Notes under the pieces: model-generated
What the model was told of the DNA's origin: nothing
The model's input: the letters and a program-made list of their open reading frames with translations, nothing else
The model's database searches: none
Shown here: positions 1-9,911 of the stretch, piece by piece
How the letters are laid out: the number at the start of each line of letters is the position of its first letter
How positions within the stretch are numbered: the first letter of the stretch is position 1
Program-made: the position numbers and the translations under genes
From: Clostridiales bacterium DTU069
GTDB taxonomy: Bacteria; Bacillota; Clostridia; DSM-8532
Length of the DNA stretch: 64,000 bases
Direction of reading: 5' to 3'
Assembly: GCA_001512485.1 (NCBI GenBank)
Contig: LFRV01000040.1
Location: 1 to 64,000, forward strand

Positions 1-198
1 CGCGGGTCCTGGTTCGGGTGTTTCGTTTCCTAGGTCGACAAAGCACATACCGGCAACACGCTCCAGATCCTGTTTTATTTTCACATAGAGGTCTCCATAT
101 CCCGGGTTGCTCATTAACCCGCTCCACATTTGCCTGTAAGCAGCAGGGCGTTGAAGAGTGTCGCCCGTCGTCACCGAAAGCACCCGAACCACCCGCTG
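1..198 (+). repeat. Dispersed ~200 bp repeat, copy A (may continue upstream of the window)
   Basis: Nearly colinear and roughly 88% identical by eye to 41848-42046. Left end CGCGGGTCCTGGTTCGGGTG is an inverted match to right end CACCCGAACCACCCGC. Confidence 0.9.
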
Positions 199-270
199 CC
201 TTTTCTGCGTAACTCTTGCAGGTTGCTTAAAAGAACTATTGTACATTAGTTCAGGAAGTGAAATGTTTGC

Positions 271-305
271 ACACTATTTCCGCGGGTCCTGGTCTGGGTA
301 TTTCA
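271..305 (+). repeat. Partial repeat, left-end motif only (ACACTATTTCCGCGGGTCCTGGTCTGGGTATTTCATT)
   Basis: Matches the left end of copies A and B; ends a few nt from the rluA-like stop codon. Confidence 0.8.
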
Positions 306-308
306 TTG

Positions 309-1235
309 TTAAAACAATTCCCCGGTTTTAAGGATTTCGTTAAGGCTGCTGTGGGGCAGTGAAAAAGACTTACCGTTCAGGTAATTCAGAACAGATGCGT
401 CCCTAGAAAACGAAAACGTCAGGCCTGTGCTCCAAAGAAGCTGCCGTTTAAAACCGTATTTGCGGTTAATTGCGTTCTTCCCGTATTTCCCGTCGCCAAG
501 CACGGGATATCCTATATGGGCAAGATGGGCTCTTATTTGGTGTGTCCTTCCGGTAATCGGCCTGACTTCGAGAAGAGACAGCTCGCCTGTAGTTTCAAGC
601 AGCCTGTAGTTTGTTTTAATTTTAACTGCTCCGGCTCTTTTTTTGTCATATATTTTAACATAACTGTTCTCCGGGTCTTTTATCAAAAAGCTTTCCAGTT
701 CCATATAAGGCTTTTCGGGACAGCCGTAAACGACGCATATGTACTTTTTTTCAATTTCCCTGTTTTTAAATTTATCAATTAATATTTCCAGCGATACCTG
801 GTTTTTTGCGAAAAGAACAAGTCCCCCGGTGTTACGGTCGAGCCGGTGACATGGCGATGGAAACCCCTTTTGCAGAGTGTCAATGCCGGAACCGGAATAA
901 AGCTGCGCGAGATATTTTTCAACTGAAGGCTCTGCGGCACTTATAACCGCTATTCCGCTGGGCTTATTGACAATCGCGATATTCCGGTCTTCATATATTA
1001 TCGGAATGGTCAGGTTTTCAGGGCGTGATTCAAGTACGTCGTCAGGCAGGTACAATTCTACTCTGTCCCCGGCATATATAATGTGGTTCTGCTTTACCCG
1101 GATCCCGTTAACTTTTACATCACGCTTTCGGAATGTTTTTGCAAGCAGCGGGAAAGGGAGCTGTGGCAGTTTTTTTTGTATGAAACGATCAACGCGCTGA
1201 CCGTTATTTCCCGAATCGGCAATAAATGTTCGCAT
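309..1235 (-). CDS. RluA-family RNA pseudouridine synthase
   Basis: Motifs PCHRLDRNTGGLVLFAKN and GRTHQIRAHLAHIGYPVLGDGKYG; N-terminal S4-like region. Confidence 0.92.
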   Translation of the reverse strand: MRTFIADSGNNGQRVDRFIQKKLPQLPFPLLAKTFRKRDVKVNGIRVKQNHIIYAGDRVELYLPDDVLESRPENLTIPIIYEDRNIAIVNKPSGIAVISAAEPSVEKYLAQLYSGSGIDTLQKGFPSPCHRLDRNTGGLVLFAKNQVSLEILIDKFKNREIEKKYICVVYGCPEKPYMELESFLIKDPENSYVKIYDKKRAGAVKIKTNYRLLETTGELSLLEVRPITGRTHQIRAHLAHIGYPVLGDGKYGKNAINRKYGFKRQLLWSTGLTFSFSRDASVLNYLNGKSFSLPHSSLNEILKTGELF

Positions 1236-1259
1236 AGAAAAAACTCCGAAAGGATTGAA

Positions 1260-2876
1260 TTAAGGTTTATTTCCCGGCGCGACAGCAATAATTTCGGCAA
1301 GGGGGCTATATGTAGTCGTATGCATTTTGTAGTTTTTTATTATGTTCTGATTATTTCTCAGTATAAAAAACGTGTCAACTACCGCGCCTTCCATACCCTT
1401 CTGCTTAATGACGGTGCTTCCTTCCTCAACGGTTTCGTCTTCAACATATTGCGTGTCATATGGTATTGTCTTTAAGACAGTAGGGACGATTGAAACCTTT
1501 AAATCAGGGTGTTCATTGGTTCCGCGGATGGTAAACAGTATCCTGTTATCTCCGGTAACCCTTCCTTCTATTTTCACCGGCCAATTTGTAGTGTTTGTAA
1601 ATTTCAAATCCTCCGTTCCGTATGAAACTGCCGCATCCCTTCCCAAAGGAACATACGGAACGATATACATATGGGGGTTTCGTTCGGTAATTTTCAGGTT
1701 TGCTTCCAGCGCTGCGTTGTACAATGTGGTAGACACCTGGCATACACCGCCGCCGACACCCGCGGCTATTCCGCTGGAAGTGTAAATGTTAGCAATGTGG
1801 TAACCTTTGTCGGCAGTGCGTTTGCCTACGGTTTCATTGAACGAAAAAACGTCACCCGGTAGTAATATCGTGCCGTCTATCGCCTCAACGGCAAGACGTA
1901 TATTAACCGAACGGCTGCGGTCGTTTTCAGTGTCGGTTGTAAATACTGTTTCATAACCGGACAGTACATCCCGGAATAATGATTGCTCAATAGTTTCCTT
2001 TGTTATCGCAGGTTTGGTGAAATTAACCGGCAACTCCTTTTCAAAAAGATATTTGCCGGATTTACTTTCAACCTCGGCGACACAGGACAGGAAGGCATTC
2101 TTCTCAATGAACCTTCCGATAACTTCGGGGATAATCCGTATATTGCCGTTTTCAATTTCGATACGGGCATCCTGCGGTTCCTGGACTATTTTTTCATAAA
2201 ATGAATCGGCATCGATTTTTGACGGTAGTATTTCATCTACCGGAACAATTACGATTCCGGATTCCAATTTTTTAATTTGGTAAAGTATACGTTCTCTCAA
2301 TTTTTCCTTATTTACCTTTTGGCCGTTCAGACCGGAGCGGATAAAAGCTTCGTTTTCAAAAATGACCAAAGCAGGAGGAACCGCTGGTTTGTAAGTTTCG
2401 GAATATATGGTATCTTCAAGGCTTTTTATTGCTTCCATATCGATATTGACCTTTGTTTCAAGATACAAATGGTTTTTTTTGAACTTATATATTTCAATCA
2501 GCCTTTTTATAAAATTTCCCTGCCTGCCTGAGTTATAAACCATATCGAGCATTACTTCCTTGTCTATGCTTACGTTAAGGTCCATGAAGGTAAGCTTTAG
2601 TGGATATTCTTTATGATATATGCTTATAACCATCGAAGAGAAATCCTTATCGTATTTGTTGTTTATATAATTTCTCAAAGAAAGCTTGTCCAGGCCGCCC
2701 ATGTGTATCCCGTCAAGATAAACGCCGGTATAAACATAAGGTGTGTTTAAGATCGCTTTAACCAGAAAGATAAATATTATAAGCAGAACGGAAAAAACCG
2801 CCATCATAACTCCGAGTTTTTTTAATTTTTTCTTATCGCCGTTCTTTGCAAATCCGGTAATGTAATTTAGTTTCAT
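1260..2876 (-). CDS. VanW-family protein with N-terminal TM segment and peptidoglycan-binding-like region
   Basis: VanW motifs FSFNETVGKRTADKGY and GVGGGVCQVSTTLYNAALEANL. Confidence 0.88.
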   Translation of the reverse strand: MKLNYITGFAKNGDKKKLKKLGVMMAVFSVLLIIFIFLVKAILNTPYVYTGVYLDGIHMGGLDKLSLRNYINNKYDKDFSSMVISIYHKEYPLKLTFMDLNVSIDKEVMLDMVYNSGRQGNFIKRLIEIYKFKKNHLYLETKVNIDMEAIKSLEDTIYSETYKPAVPPALVIFENEAFIRSGLNGQKVNKEKLRERILYQIKKLESGIVIVPVDEILPSKIDADSFYEKIVQEPQDARIEIENGNIRIIPEVIGRFIEKNAFLSCVAEVESKSGKYLFEKELPVNFTKPAITKETIEQSLFRDVLSGYETVFTTDTENDRSRSVNIRLAVEAIDGTILLPGDVFSFNETVGKRTADKGYHIANIYTSSGIAAGVGGGVCQVSTTLYNAALEANLKITERNPHMYIVPYVPLGRDAAVSYGTEDLKFTNTTNWPVKIEGRVTGDNRILFTIRGTNEHPDLKVSIVPTVLKTIPYDTQYVEDETVEEGSTVIKQKGMEGAVVDTFFILRNNQNIIKNYKMHTTTYSPLAEIIAVAPGNKP

Positions 2877-3293
2877 TTTTCCTCCTGTTTGCCAAAAAGC
2901 GCCATTTAAAAAAGATGCTTATATCAAGCTTTAACCATATATAAATTTTATCGGCATTAAACACTAATGATCAAGACGTTCAGGAAGTTTAAACTCATGT
3001 TTATGTAAATGTATATTTACGAAATGCCTCAGTTAATTTTGATATGTAGAAATGACGATATTTGTATATATAACATTTGCTGTATTATGATAATTACAGC
3101 AAGGTAAAAGGCGTATTCAGGCCCTGCTTTTATAAGCATTCCTTATAGTATGCCGGTGTATGGTATTCGGGTTTGAATCATTCGCCTTGTTAAAATTGCA
3201 TATTGGAATTGCCAGGCAATTTCTTCAATTGTTTTAAACTGATACAATAGGAATTAGGCAGGCTTTTTTAAGCGGTCGGTGGAGGAAAGCAAA

Positions 3294-3962
3294 ATGAGCT
3301 TTATACGCCGGAAAAAACGTTTACATTTTGATATTGCCACCCTGAAAAAGAATGATATTACCATCCTGACACTGGATGAGCGCTGGAACAGGCTGTTTCA
3401 GATTATACCAATCAGCACCCGCGTAAAAAAACGTCAGGATTTGCTTAACAAGCTCCTTGCACAAGAATCCGGCCTTTACCAGGAAAAAAACAGTATAGAA
3501 CCTGAAAAGAAAAAACTTATGAATACAATCATATCGCTAACACCGGAAGCCTTCGATAAAAACGATGAGAACGCAAAATTAACGCTTCAGAAATCAAAAC
3601 AAAGGATAGAAGCCTTGAACAGACGGGCGGAGGAACTGGAAGAAGAACTCTTCGCAAAAAAAGAAGAAATCCGGCGCGCTAATTTTAAGCTGCTTGAAGA
3701 AACCGTTAGGCTTGTTTACAGCGAAATGCACAAATCAAGAAAGAAGGAACTGCAGATTGAAAAAGAAATAGAAAGTCTGAAAAAAAGACTTAAAGAGCTT
3801 CAAAAACAAAAACAGAGTATCACGACGGACTGGACCGATGTTTATGCGTTTTTTCACGCCTTACTTGGAGCCGAGGAACTGACTAAACTGGATCAACTGT
3901 TTTTAAAACCGGAGGTGGAAATATATGAAGATGGCGAATCCGGATCAAATGAAAAGAATTGA
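3294..3962 (+). CDS. Hypothetical coiled-coil protein
   Basis: Lys/Glu-rich heptad-like sequence; GGAGG RBS before ATG 3294 (ORF track starts at GTG 3279). Confidence 0.75.
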   Translation: MSFIRRKKRLHFDIATLKKNDITILTLDERWNRLFQIIPISTRVKKRQDLLNKLLAQESGLYQEKNSIEPEKKKLMNTIISLTPEAFDKNDENAKLTLQKSKQRIEALNRRAEELEEELFAKKEEIRRANFKLLEETVRLVYSEMHKSRKKELQIEKEIESLKKRLKELQKQKQSITTDWTDVYAFFHALLGAEELTKLDQLFLKPEVEIYEDGESGSNEKN

Positions 3963-5523
3963 TCAATTGGCTATCAGTAAGTATAAAATACCAGGCGTTA
4001 TTCTTATGGAGACGGCAGCGCAGCGTGTTGCGGAAAAGGCAAGGGAAATGCTTGGTGAAAGCCTTTTTGATAAAAAGACGGTGATAATCGCAGGAAAAGG
4101 AAACAATGGCGGCGACGCTTTTGCGGCAGCACGCCATTTGCATCAGTGGGGCTGCCCGGTTACTATGGTTTCGTTGGCGCCTTTTGAGCAAATAAAAGGC
4201 GAGCCGGAAATATATGTTGGAATACTTGAACAATTGGGTGTTGACATTAATTGCTTATATCGCGAAGAAGATCTGCCGGTAATTGAGAAATTGGTAAAAG
4301 AAGCGGATCTTGTTATAGATGGAATTTTCGGCACAGGCATATACGGCGACATTACCGGGTTTATCGCGAACGTAATAACTGCTGTGAATAACAGCACTGC
4401 AAAAGTGCTGTCTATTGATATCCCATCCGGCATAAACGGAAGTACCGGCCAGGTATGCAGTGCGGCCGTAAAAGCCGACGAAACGGTTACTTTTGCCCTG
4501 CCAAAGCCAGGTCTTTTTCAATATCCCGGAGCAAAATACGCGGGGAATATTTCCATCGCCGATATTGGAATTCCTCCCGATGCAGTAAACGAAGTAAATC
4601 CGAATGGGCGTTTGATTGACAGCAGGGCAGTTGCAGACTTTTTGCCTGAAAGGCCTGCCGACGGGCATAAAGGTACATTCGGAAAACTGATGATAATTTC
4701 CGGTTCCGCCGGAATGAGCGGATCGGGAACACTCGCTGCCAGGGCGGCATTTAAAACGGGAAGCGGGCTTGTTTACCTCGCGGTTCCAAAATCTCTTGCG
4801 TTTATATACAATGTCGCGGTACCTGAAGCGATAACCCTTCAGATGCAGGATGACGACGGCATAATCACATCTGACAACCTGGAAGCCCTTAAATATATCT
4901 CAAATACGATGGACGTTGCGGTAATAGGTCCGGGGCTCTCAACAAAACCTCAGGTTTCCAATTGGGTTGGAAATTTTGTCGCCGAGTGCCGTAAGCCTAT
5001 TGTAATTGACGCAGATGCATTGAATATTATTGCCAAACAGCCGCATATACTGCTTGAAAGAAAAGCTCCAACCGTTATTACCCCGCATCCGGGTGAATTC
5101 TCGCGGTTAACCGGTCTGCCTGTTGAAGATATTCAAAAAAACAGGATTGACGAAGCACTCGGTTTCAGTTCAAAATATAACGTAACGGTTGTATTGAAAG
5201 GAGCCGGAACCGTTATAGCAAACCCGAACGGGGAATACTTCGTTAATCCCACAGGGCATCCGGGCATGGCAGTTGCCGGTTCCGGGGATGTTCTTGCCGG
5301 AATAATAGGTTCTCTTATAGGACAGGGTGTCAATCATGAAAAAGCCTGCGCGGCTGGTGTGTTTATCCACGGCAGGTGCGGGGAGATCCTGGCGGGATTA
5401 AATTCGGGGCAGTCAGGTTTTCTTGCGGGAGAGCTGTGCGGCTTAATTCCGGAAGCTGCTGCGGAGATTGTTAAAAATGCGCAGGCCAGCACGGGAGACG
5501 GAAGGTGGATTGCATTTGAATAG
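3925..5523 (+). CDS. nnr: Bifunctional NAD(P)H-hydrate epimerase / ADP-dependent NAD(P)H-hydrate dehydratase
   Basis: YjeF-N motif GKGNNGGDAFAAARHL plus carbohydrate-kinase-like domain (TPHPGEFSRL, GSGDVLAGIIG); GGAGG RBS. Confidence 0.93.
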   Translation: MKMANPDQMKRIDQLAISKYKIPGVILMETAAQRVAEKAREMLGESLFDKKTVIIAGKGNNGGDAFAAARHLHQWGCPVTMVSLAPFEQIKGEPEIYVGILEQLGVDINCLYREEDLPVIEKLVKEADLVIDGIFGTGIYGDITGFIANVITAVNNSTAKVLSIDIPSGINGSTGQVCSAAVKADETVTFALPKPGLFQYPGAKYAGNISIADIGIPPDAVNEVNPNGRLIDSRAVADFLPERPADGHKGTFGKLMIISGSAGMSGSGTLAARAAFKTGSGLVYLAVPKSLAFIYNVAVPEAITLQMQDDDGIITSDNLEALKYISNTMDVAVIGPGLSTKPQVSNWVGNFVAECRKPIVIDADALNIIAKQPHILLERKAPTVITPHPGEFSRLTGLPVEDIQKNRIDEALGFSSKYNVTVVLKGAGTVIANPNGEYFVNPTGHPGMAVAGSGDVLAGIIGSLIGQGVNHEKACAAGVFIHGRCGEILAGLNSGQSGFLAGELCGLIPEAAAEIVKNAQASTGDGRWIAFE

Positions 5524-6685
5524 TAAAATGAACAGAGCTTGGGCTGAGATAAACCTTGACAATATAGCTTACAACGTCAGGCAAGTGAAACGTCGCATCG
5601 GAAAGATGACCGAAGTAATGGCTGTTGTGAAAGCGGATGCTTATGGACACGGCGTAATCGAAACAGTACCTACCCTTCTTGAAAACGGGGTGAGCCGTCT
5701 GGCCGTTTCAATGCTTGATGAAGCTATACAGTTAAGGGAGCTTGGTATTAAAGTTCCGATACTCGTATTGAACTATACTGATCCGGTCAGGGCCGAGGAA
5801 ATAATTAAGTATAATATTACGCAAACGGTATTCAGCCACGATCTGCCGAGAGCGCTGTCAAAAGCGGCGATAAAAATGGGAAAGGAAGCACGCATTCATA
5901 TAAAAATCGACACAGGCATGACGCGTGTCGGTTTTAAACCGGGTTACGAAGCGGTTAAGGATGTTGTAGAAATATACAGGCTTCCGGGTATAGTAATCGA
6001 AGGTCTGTTCAGTCATTTTTCTTCCGCCGATGAAGATGAACCCGGTTTCACGATGATGCAGTACGAACGCTTTGAAAGCATTGTTAATGAACTGAACCGT
6101 ATTGGGATTATTATACCCGTTAAGCATATTGCAAACAGCGCGGCGGTAATGCGCTATCCAAATCTTGACCTTCAAATGGTCCGGCCGGGTATTATTCTTT
6201 ACGGTTTGTATCCGTCCGACCAGTTGAAAAAAACTGCTATTGATCTAAAGCCTGCGATGGAGCTAAAAGCCAATGTAATACTGGTTAAGGATGTCGAAGC
6301 TAATGTTCCGGTAAGCTATGGCCGTACCTATGTAACCAAACGAAAAACAACGATTGCCACACTGCCCATTGGTTATGCGGACGGTTATTCAAGGCTGTTG
6401 TCGAACAGGGGGAGGGTACTGATCAACGGTGAATATGCGCCGATAATCGGTACTGTTTGCATGGATCAGTGCATGGTTGATGTGACAGACATAAAACATG
6501 CCGTAAGAACCGGCGATGAAGCCGTATTAATCGGGTCGCAGGGGGGTAATTCCATTACGGTCGATGAGATAGCAAGTCTTACAAACACTATTAATTATGA
6601 AGTGGTATGCCTTATCGGGAAACGCATACCAAGGGTTTATATCAAGGGCGGGGAAGTTGTAAAAGTGGTAAATTACCTGATTTAG
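5516..6685 (+). CDS. alr: Alanine racemase
   Basis: PLP lysine motif VMAVVKADAYGHG and C-terminal GTVCMDQCMVDVT. Start TTG 5516 or ATG 5528 preferred over 5468. Confidence 0.95.
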   Translation: MNSKMNRAWAEINLDNIAYNVRQVKRRIGKMTEVMAVVKADAYGHGVIETVPTLLENGVSRLAVSMLDEAIQLRELGIKVPILVLNYTDPVRAEEIIKYNITQTVFSHDLPRALSKAAIKMGKEARIHIKIDTGMTRVGFKPGYEAVKDVVEIYRLPGIVIEGLFSHFSSADEDEPGFTMMQYERFESIVNELNRIGIIIPVKHIANSAAVMRYPNLDLQMVRPGIILYGLYPSDQLKKTAIDLKPAMELKANVILVKDVEANVPVSYGRTYVTKRKTTIATLPIGYADGYSRLLSNRGRVLINGEYAPIIGTVCMDQCMVDVTDIKHAVRTGDEAVLIGSQGGNSITVDEIASLTNTINYEVVCLIGKRIPRVYIKGGEVVKVVNYLI

Positions 6686-6898
6686 TACGGGATAAGCCCT
6701 GGCTTCCGGGTAAAAACCCGTACCGGTTTAGGGAAATTGAAATGAGATGTATGAATTAAATACAATATTGCAATACTTAATTATATACAGGAATAGAAAG
6801 ACCTGCATGTAACGGACATTTAATTTGACGGGGTTGCCGATAAAAAATATAATGAAACTGTAAGGGAATATCTGTGGGGTCAAATCCGATACCGGGGA

Positions 6899-7267
6899 GT
6901 GAACTATGTGGAAATCAGGAGAGGAGATATCTTCTATGCGGATTTGAGTCCTGTGATAGGTTCGGAACAAGGCGGCATCAGGCCTGTTCTGGTTATACAG
7001 AATGATGTGGGAAACCGGTACAGCCCGACCATAATCGTATCGGCGATTACTTCAAAGCTTGATAAGGCAAAACTGCCTACCCACATTGAAATACCGGGCG
7101 ATTTGTATGGGTTGAACAAGGATTCGGTAATTCTGCTGGAACAGGTAAGAACAATTGACAAAAGAAGGTTAAGGGAAAAAGCGGGGCACTTGGATGAATT
7201 TCTTATGGCAAAAGTAAATGAAGCGCTGAGTACCAGTTTCGGCCTTGAATCGCGGTTTGTGCAGTAA
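6899..7267 (+). CDS. MazF/EndoA-type mRNA interferase toxin
   Basis: [45 protein letters not shown] is characteristic of Firmicute MazF/EndoA. Confidence 0.95.
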   Translation: MNYVEIRRGDIFYADLSPVIGSEQGGIRPVLVIQNDVGNRYSPTIIVSAITSKLDKAKLPTHIEIPGDLYGLNKDSVILLEQVRTIDKRRLREKAGHLDEFLMAKVNEALSTSFGLESRFVQ

Positions 7268-7384
7268 CGATACATATCGCCGTTCCGTTTATCGGATCTG
7301 ATGAGAGGCGATTCCGGACAGGATAAAATTATAAAAGGCCGCTGACAAAACCTTTAGTTTTATATGGCAGGGGGTCTACAAAAG

Positions 7385-8005
7385 ATGAATAAAAACAGAC
7401 GTGTTATATTTGTTGCAATTGCTTTGGTATGCGTGACCTTAACTTTCACAGCGGCGCACGCCGCCAATACATCCGCGCAGCCCGGAAGCGAGTTTGATCC
7501 GCTCGTCACGAAAAGTTATGTGGATGAGCAAATACAGAAACTTGCGCAGAAAATAGGAAGCGGGTCGTCAGGCAGACCTTCAACCGGAACAAGTTCAGGA
7601 AGTGTTGATGAACAGGTTATTAATAACCTGAGAACCGACGTTTCGGATCTGACAAGCCTTATAATTGAAGCGTACATGAGAATTCAAAGTCTTGAAAAAC
7701 AGAATATGGAGCTTATTCAAAAGGTTGAAGAACTGGAACGCGGTTTTGCCGTGGTTGAAGCGGCTAAAGGACAGAGAATACTATTGGGCGCCGGTGCGGA
7801 AGTCATTGTAAGAAGCGGTGAAACATTGGCGATTTCAGGTGAATTGGGAGGTCTTGCCGATGTCACGGCAGCGAAGGATCTCACCGAAGGCATGCAAGTA
7901 ACAAACCAGCATCTGCTTATTTCCTCGCGAAAGGACGGGAGAGGCCTGCGGGTGGTTTCAGATGTTGCTTTCCTTCTGATTCGGGGCAGCTATACAATAG
8001 AATAA
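7385..8005 (+). CDS. Secreted hypothetical protein
   Basis: Signal peptide MNKNRRVIFVAIALVCVTLTFTAAHA; no confident domain. Confidence 0.65.
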   Translation: MNKNRRVIFVAIALVCVTLTFTAAHAANTSAQPGSEFDPLVTKSYVDEQIQKLAQKIGSGSSGRPSTGTSSGSVDEQVINNLRTDVSDLTSLIIEAYMRIQSLEKQNMELIQKVEELERGFAVVEAAKGQRILLGAGAEVIVRSGETLAISGELGGLADVTAAKDLTEGMQVTNQHLLISSRKDGRGLRVVSDVAFLLIRGSYTIE

Positions 8006-8056
8006 ATATAGATGTTTAATCACCCATCCGGCATTCATGTGCTGAAAGGTAGAAAT

Positions 8057-9892
8057 ATGAGGATGAAACACGGTGTCCGAAATATAATAATAATGGTTTT
8101 GTTTATCTTGACCTTTTGGTTTGGAATCCGGCCCATTATTACCGGCGATGAATTTGAAAACAGGATTAAGAAAATGAAAGGTACAACGGGCGGTGACGAG
8201 TATGCTCTTGTCGTGTTCGGAACCGAACCGGAAGGTATAGCCGCGGCGCTGTCCGGTGCCAGACTGGGGCTGAAAACGCTTCTTGTTACGGAGGATATTG
8301 ATCCCGGAAGCTATATAAAATCTGGGCTTATTACATATACATCACCTGACTATGCGACGATTGACGGCGAGAAAATAAAACTGAATACCGGAATTTATAC
8401 CGAGCTTTTTGGAGAAACCGGCGGGAATTTCTCCCTTGAGAATTATATAAATACTGTTATCAAAAAACTTGAAAGAGAATCAAATCTTGATGTTTTCTAC
8501 AATGCCGGCATTCTGTCGGCACAGACTGATGGAAATCTAGTCGAGAGCGCATCTGTTTATTACAACGGCGAAACAAGGCAAATTAAAGCATCTTATTTTA
8601 TCGATGCGACAGAAGACGGAAAATTTTTGGAGTTGTGCAATGTACCGTATTTTACTGGCTCGGGCGATATTGGCGTTCAAAATGCCTATATGCCGGTTCA
8701 CTATAATTTTATAATCTCCAATGTGAAATGGGAGGACATCGAAAGCATAAGGAAGCAGATTCAGAACGTGCATGATTTCCGGCAGGTTCTGGCACAATAT
8801 GAGAGGGTCAGCAAGAAAACACAAATCTCAAATCTCAATTTTATCGGCCAACCTAATAACAATATGGTGATCAGCGGAATAAAAATGATGCAGGTTAATG
8901 TGGATGATCCTTCGGCGATCGAAGCAGATCTGAAAAATGCGTCAGCCGAAGCTAAAACGCTGACAGCTTTTTTGCAGTACACTTTTGTTCCGTTTGAGAA
9001 CAGCTCGTTTGTAGCGGGCGCCTCCCGTTTTTACATACCGGAATATAGACATTTTAGCGGCAGATACCGGCTTACTGTTGAAGATGTGCTCGAAAACCGT
9101 AATTTCCGTACTAAAATTGTACTTGCCTCCGCTCCCGTTGACGGGGAAAAATTTGTAAGTCCGGAGTTTGCCGAGGAATATACTTATATAATAGGTTCAC
9201 CCATAGTATATTCAATTCCTCTTGAGTGTTTTATTGCGCAAAATTACGACAATTTAATGATGGTTGGAAAAAAGGCTTCGTTTTCTTCCCTCGCTTCAAC
9301 GAGCGCCGGACGAATGCCCGTGAGCATATCGAGCGGGAACGCATTGGGGGTAACGGCTGCATATTGTTATCTTAACGGTCTTACGCCGGCGGAGCTTGCC
9401 GCAGCTTCGGACAAAACCCTTCAGGAATATCAGAAATTACTGAAACGGGCAGGCATTACCCTTGTTGATTTTGATGAACCAAACCCGAACAAGGACCACT
9501 GGGCATGGTCGTCGGTTAAGGTGTTGACGGAATATGGGCTTATTGCCGGAGGAGTGGAGAACGACTACCTGTTTGAACTCGAAGCCAGTCAGGAAAATCT
9601 TGCGATACTTATTATTAATATGATTGTGAAGGTTTTACCCGATATGTATTCTCTTGATTTGGATACAAGAATTCGCGCTTATGCGGTCGATGAAAGATTA
9701 ACCGGAGAAAAAGCGTGCGAAATCGTTCTTGAAACCCTTGATATTTCGTATGTGCAGGGAAGTGCATTTGATAAAGCCGAAAAAGAGGGTATTATTTCAA
9801 AAGATATCCTCGAACGGATTAGTCCCGACAAACCCGTTACACTGGACTGCGTTTATGCTCTTACCATAGATCTGATCAACCGTATGAAATAG
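8057..9892 (+). CDS. Membrane-anchored FAD-dependent oxidoreductase with SLH-like C-terminal segment
   Basis: N-terminal hydrophobic anchor IIIMVLFILTFWFGI; Rossmann-like VVFGTEPEGIAAALSGARLGLKTLLVTED; C-terminal DHWAWSSVKVLTEYGLIAGG. Start 8057 preferred over 8012. Confidence 0.75.
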   Translation: MRMKHGVRNIIIMVLFILTFWFGIRPIITGDEFENRIKKMKGTTGGDEYALVVFGTEPEGIAAALSGARLGLKTLLVTEDIDPGSYIKSGLITYTSPDYATIDGEKIKLNTGIYTELFGETGGNFSLENYINTVIKKLERESNLDVFYNAGILSAQTDGNLVESASVYYNGETRQIKASYFIDATEDGKFLELCNVPYFTGSGDIGVQNAYMPVHYNFIISNVKWEDIESIRKQIQNVHDFRQVLAQYERVSKKTQISNLNFIGQPNNNMVISGIKMMQVNVDDPSAIEADLKNASAEAKTLTAFLQYTFVPFENSSFVAGASRFYIPEYRHFSGRYRLTVEDVLENRNFRTKIVLASAPVDGEKFVSPEFAEEYTYIIGSPIVYSIPLECFIAQNYDNLMMVGKKASFSSLASTSAGRMPVSISSGNALGVTAAYCYLNGLTPAELAAASDKTLQEYQKLLKRAGITLVDFDEPNPNKDHWAWSSVKVLTEYGLIAGGVENDYLFELEASQENLAILIINMIVKVLPDMYSLDLDTRIRAYAVDERLTGEKACEIVLETLDISYVQGSAFDKAEKEGIISKDILERISPDKPVTLDCVYALTIDLINRMK

Positions 9893-9911
9893 TCTGTTAA
9901 CCGTCATCACG

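Noticed and set aside
18-212. 64-aa ORF over repeat copy A
   Set aside because: Frame is not preserved in copy B; the region is repeat DNA.
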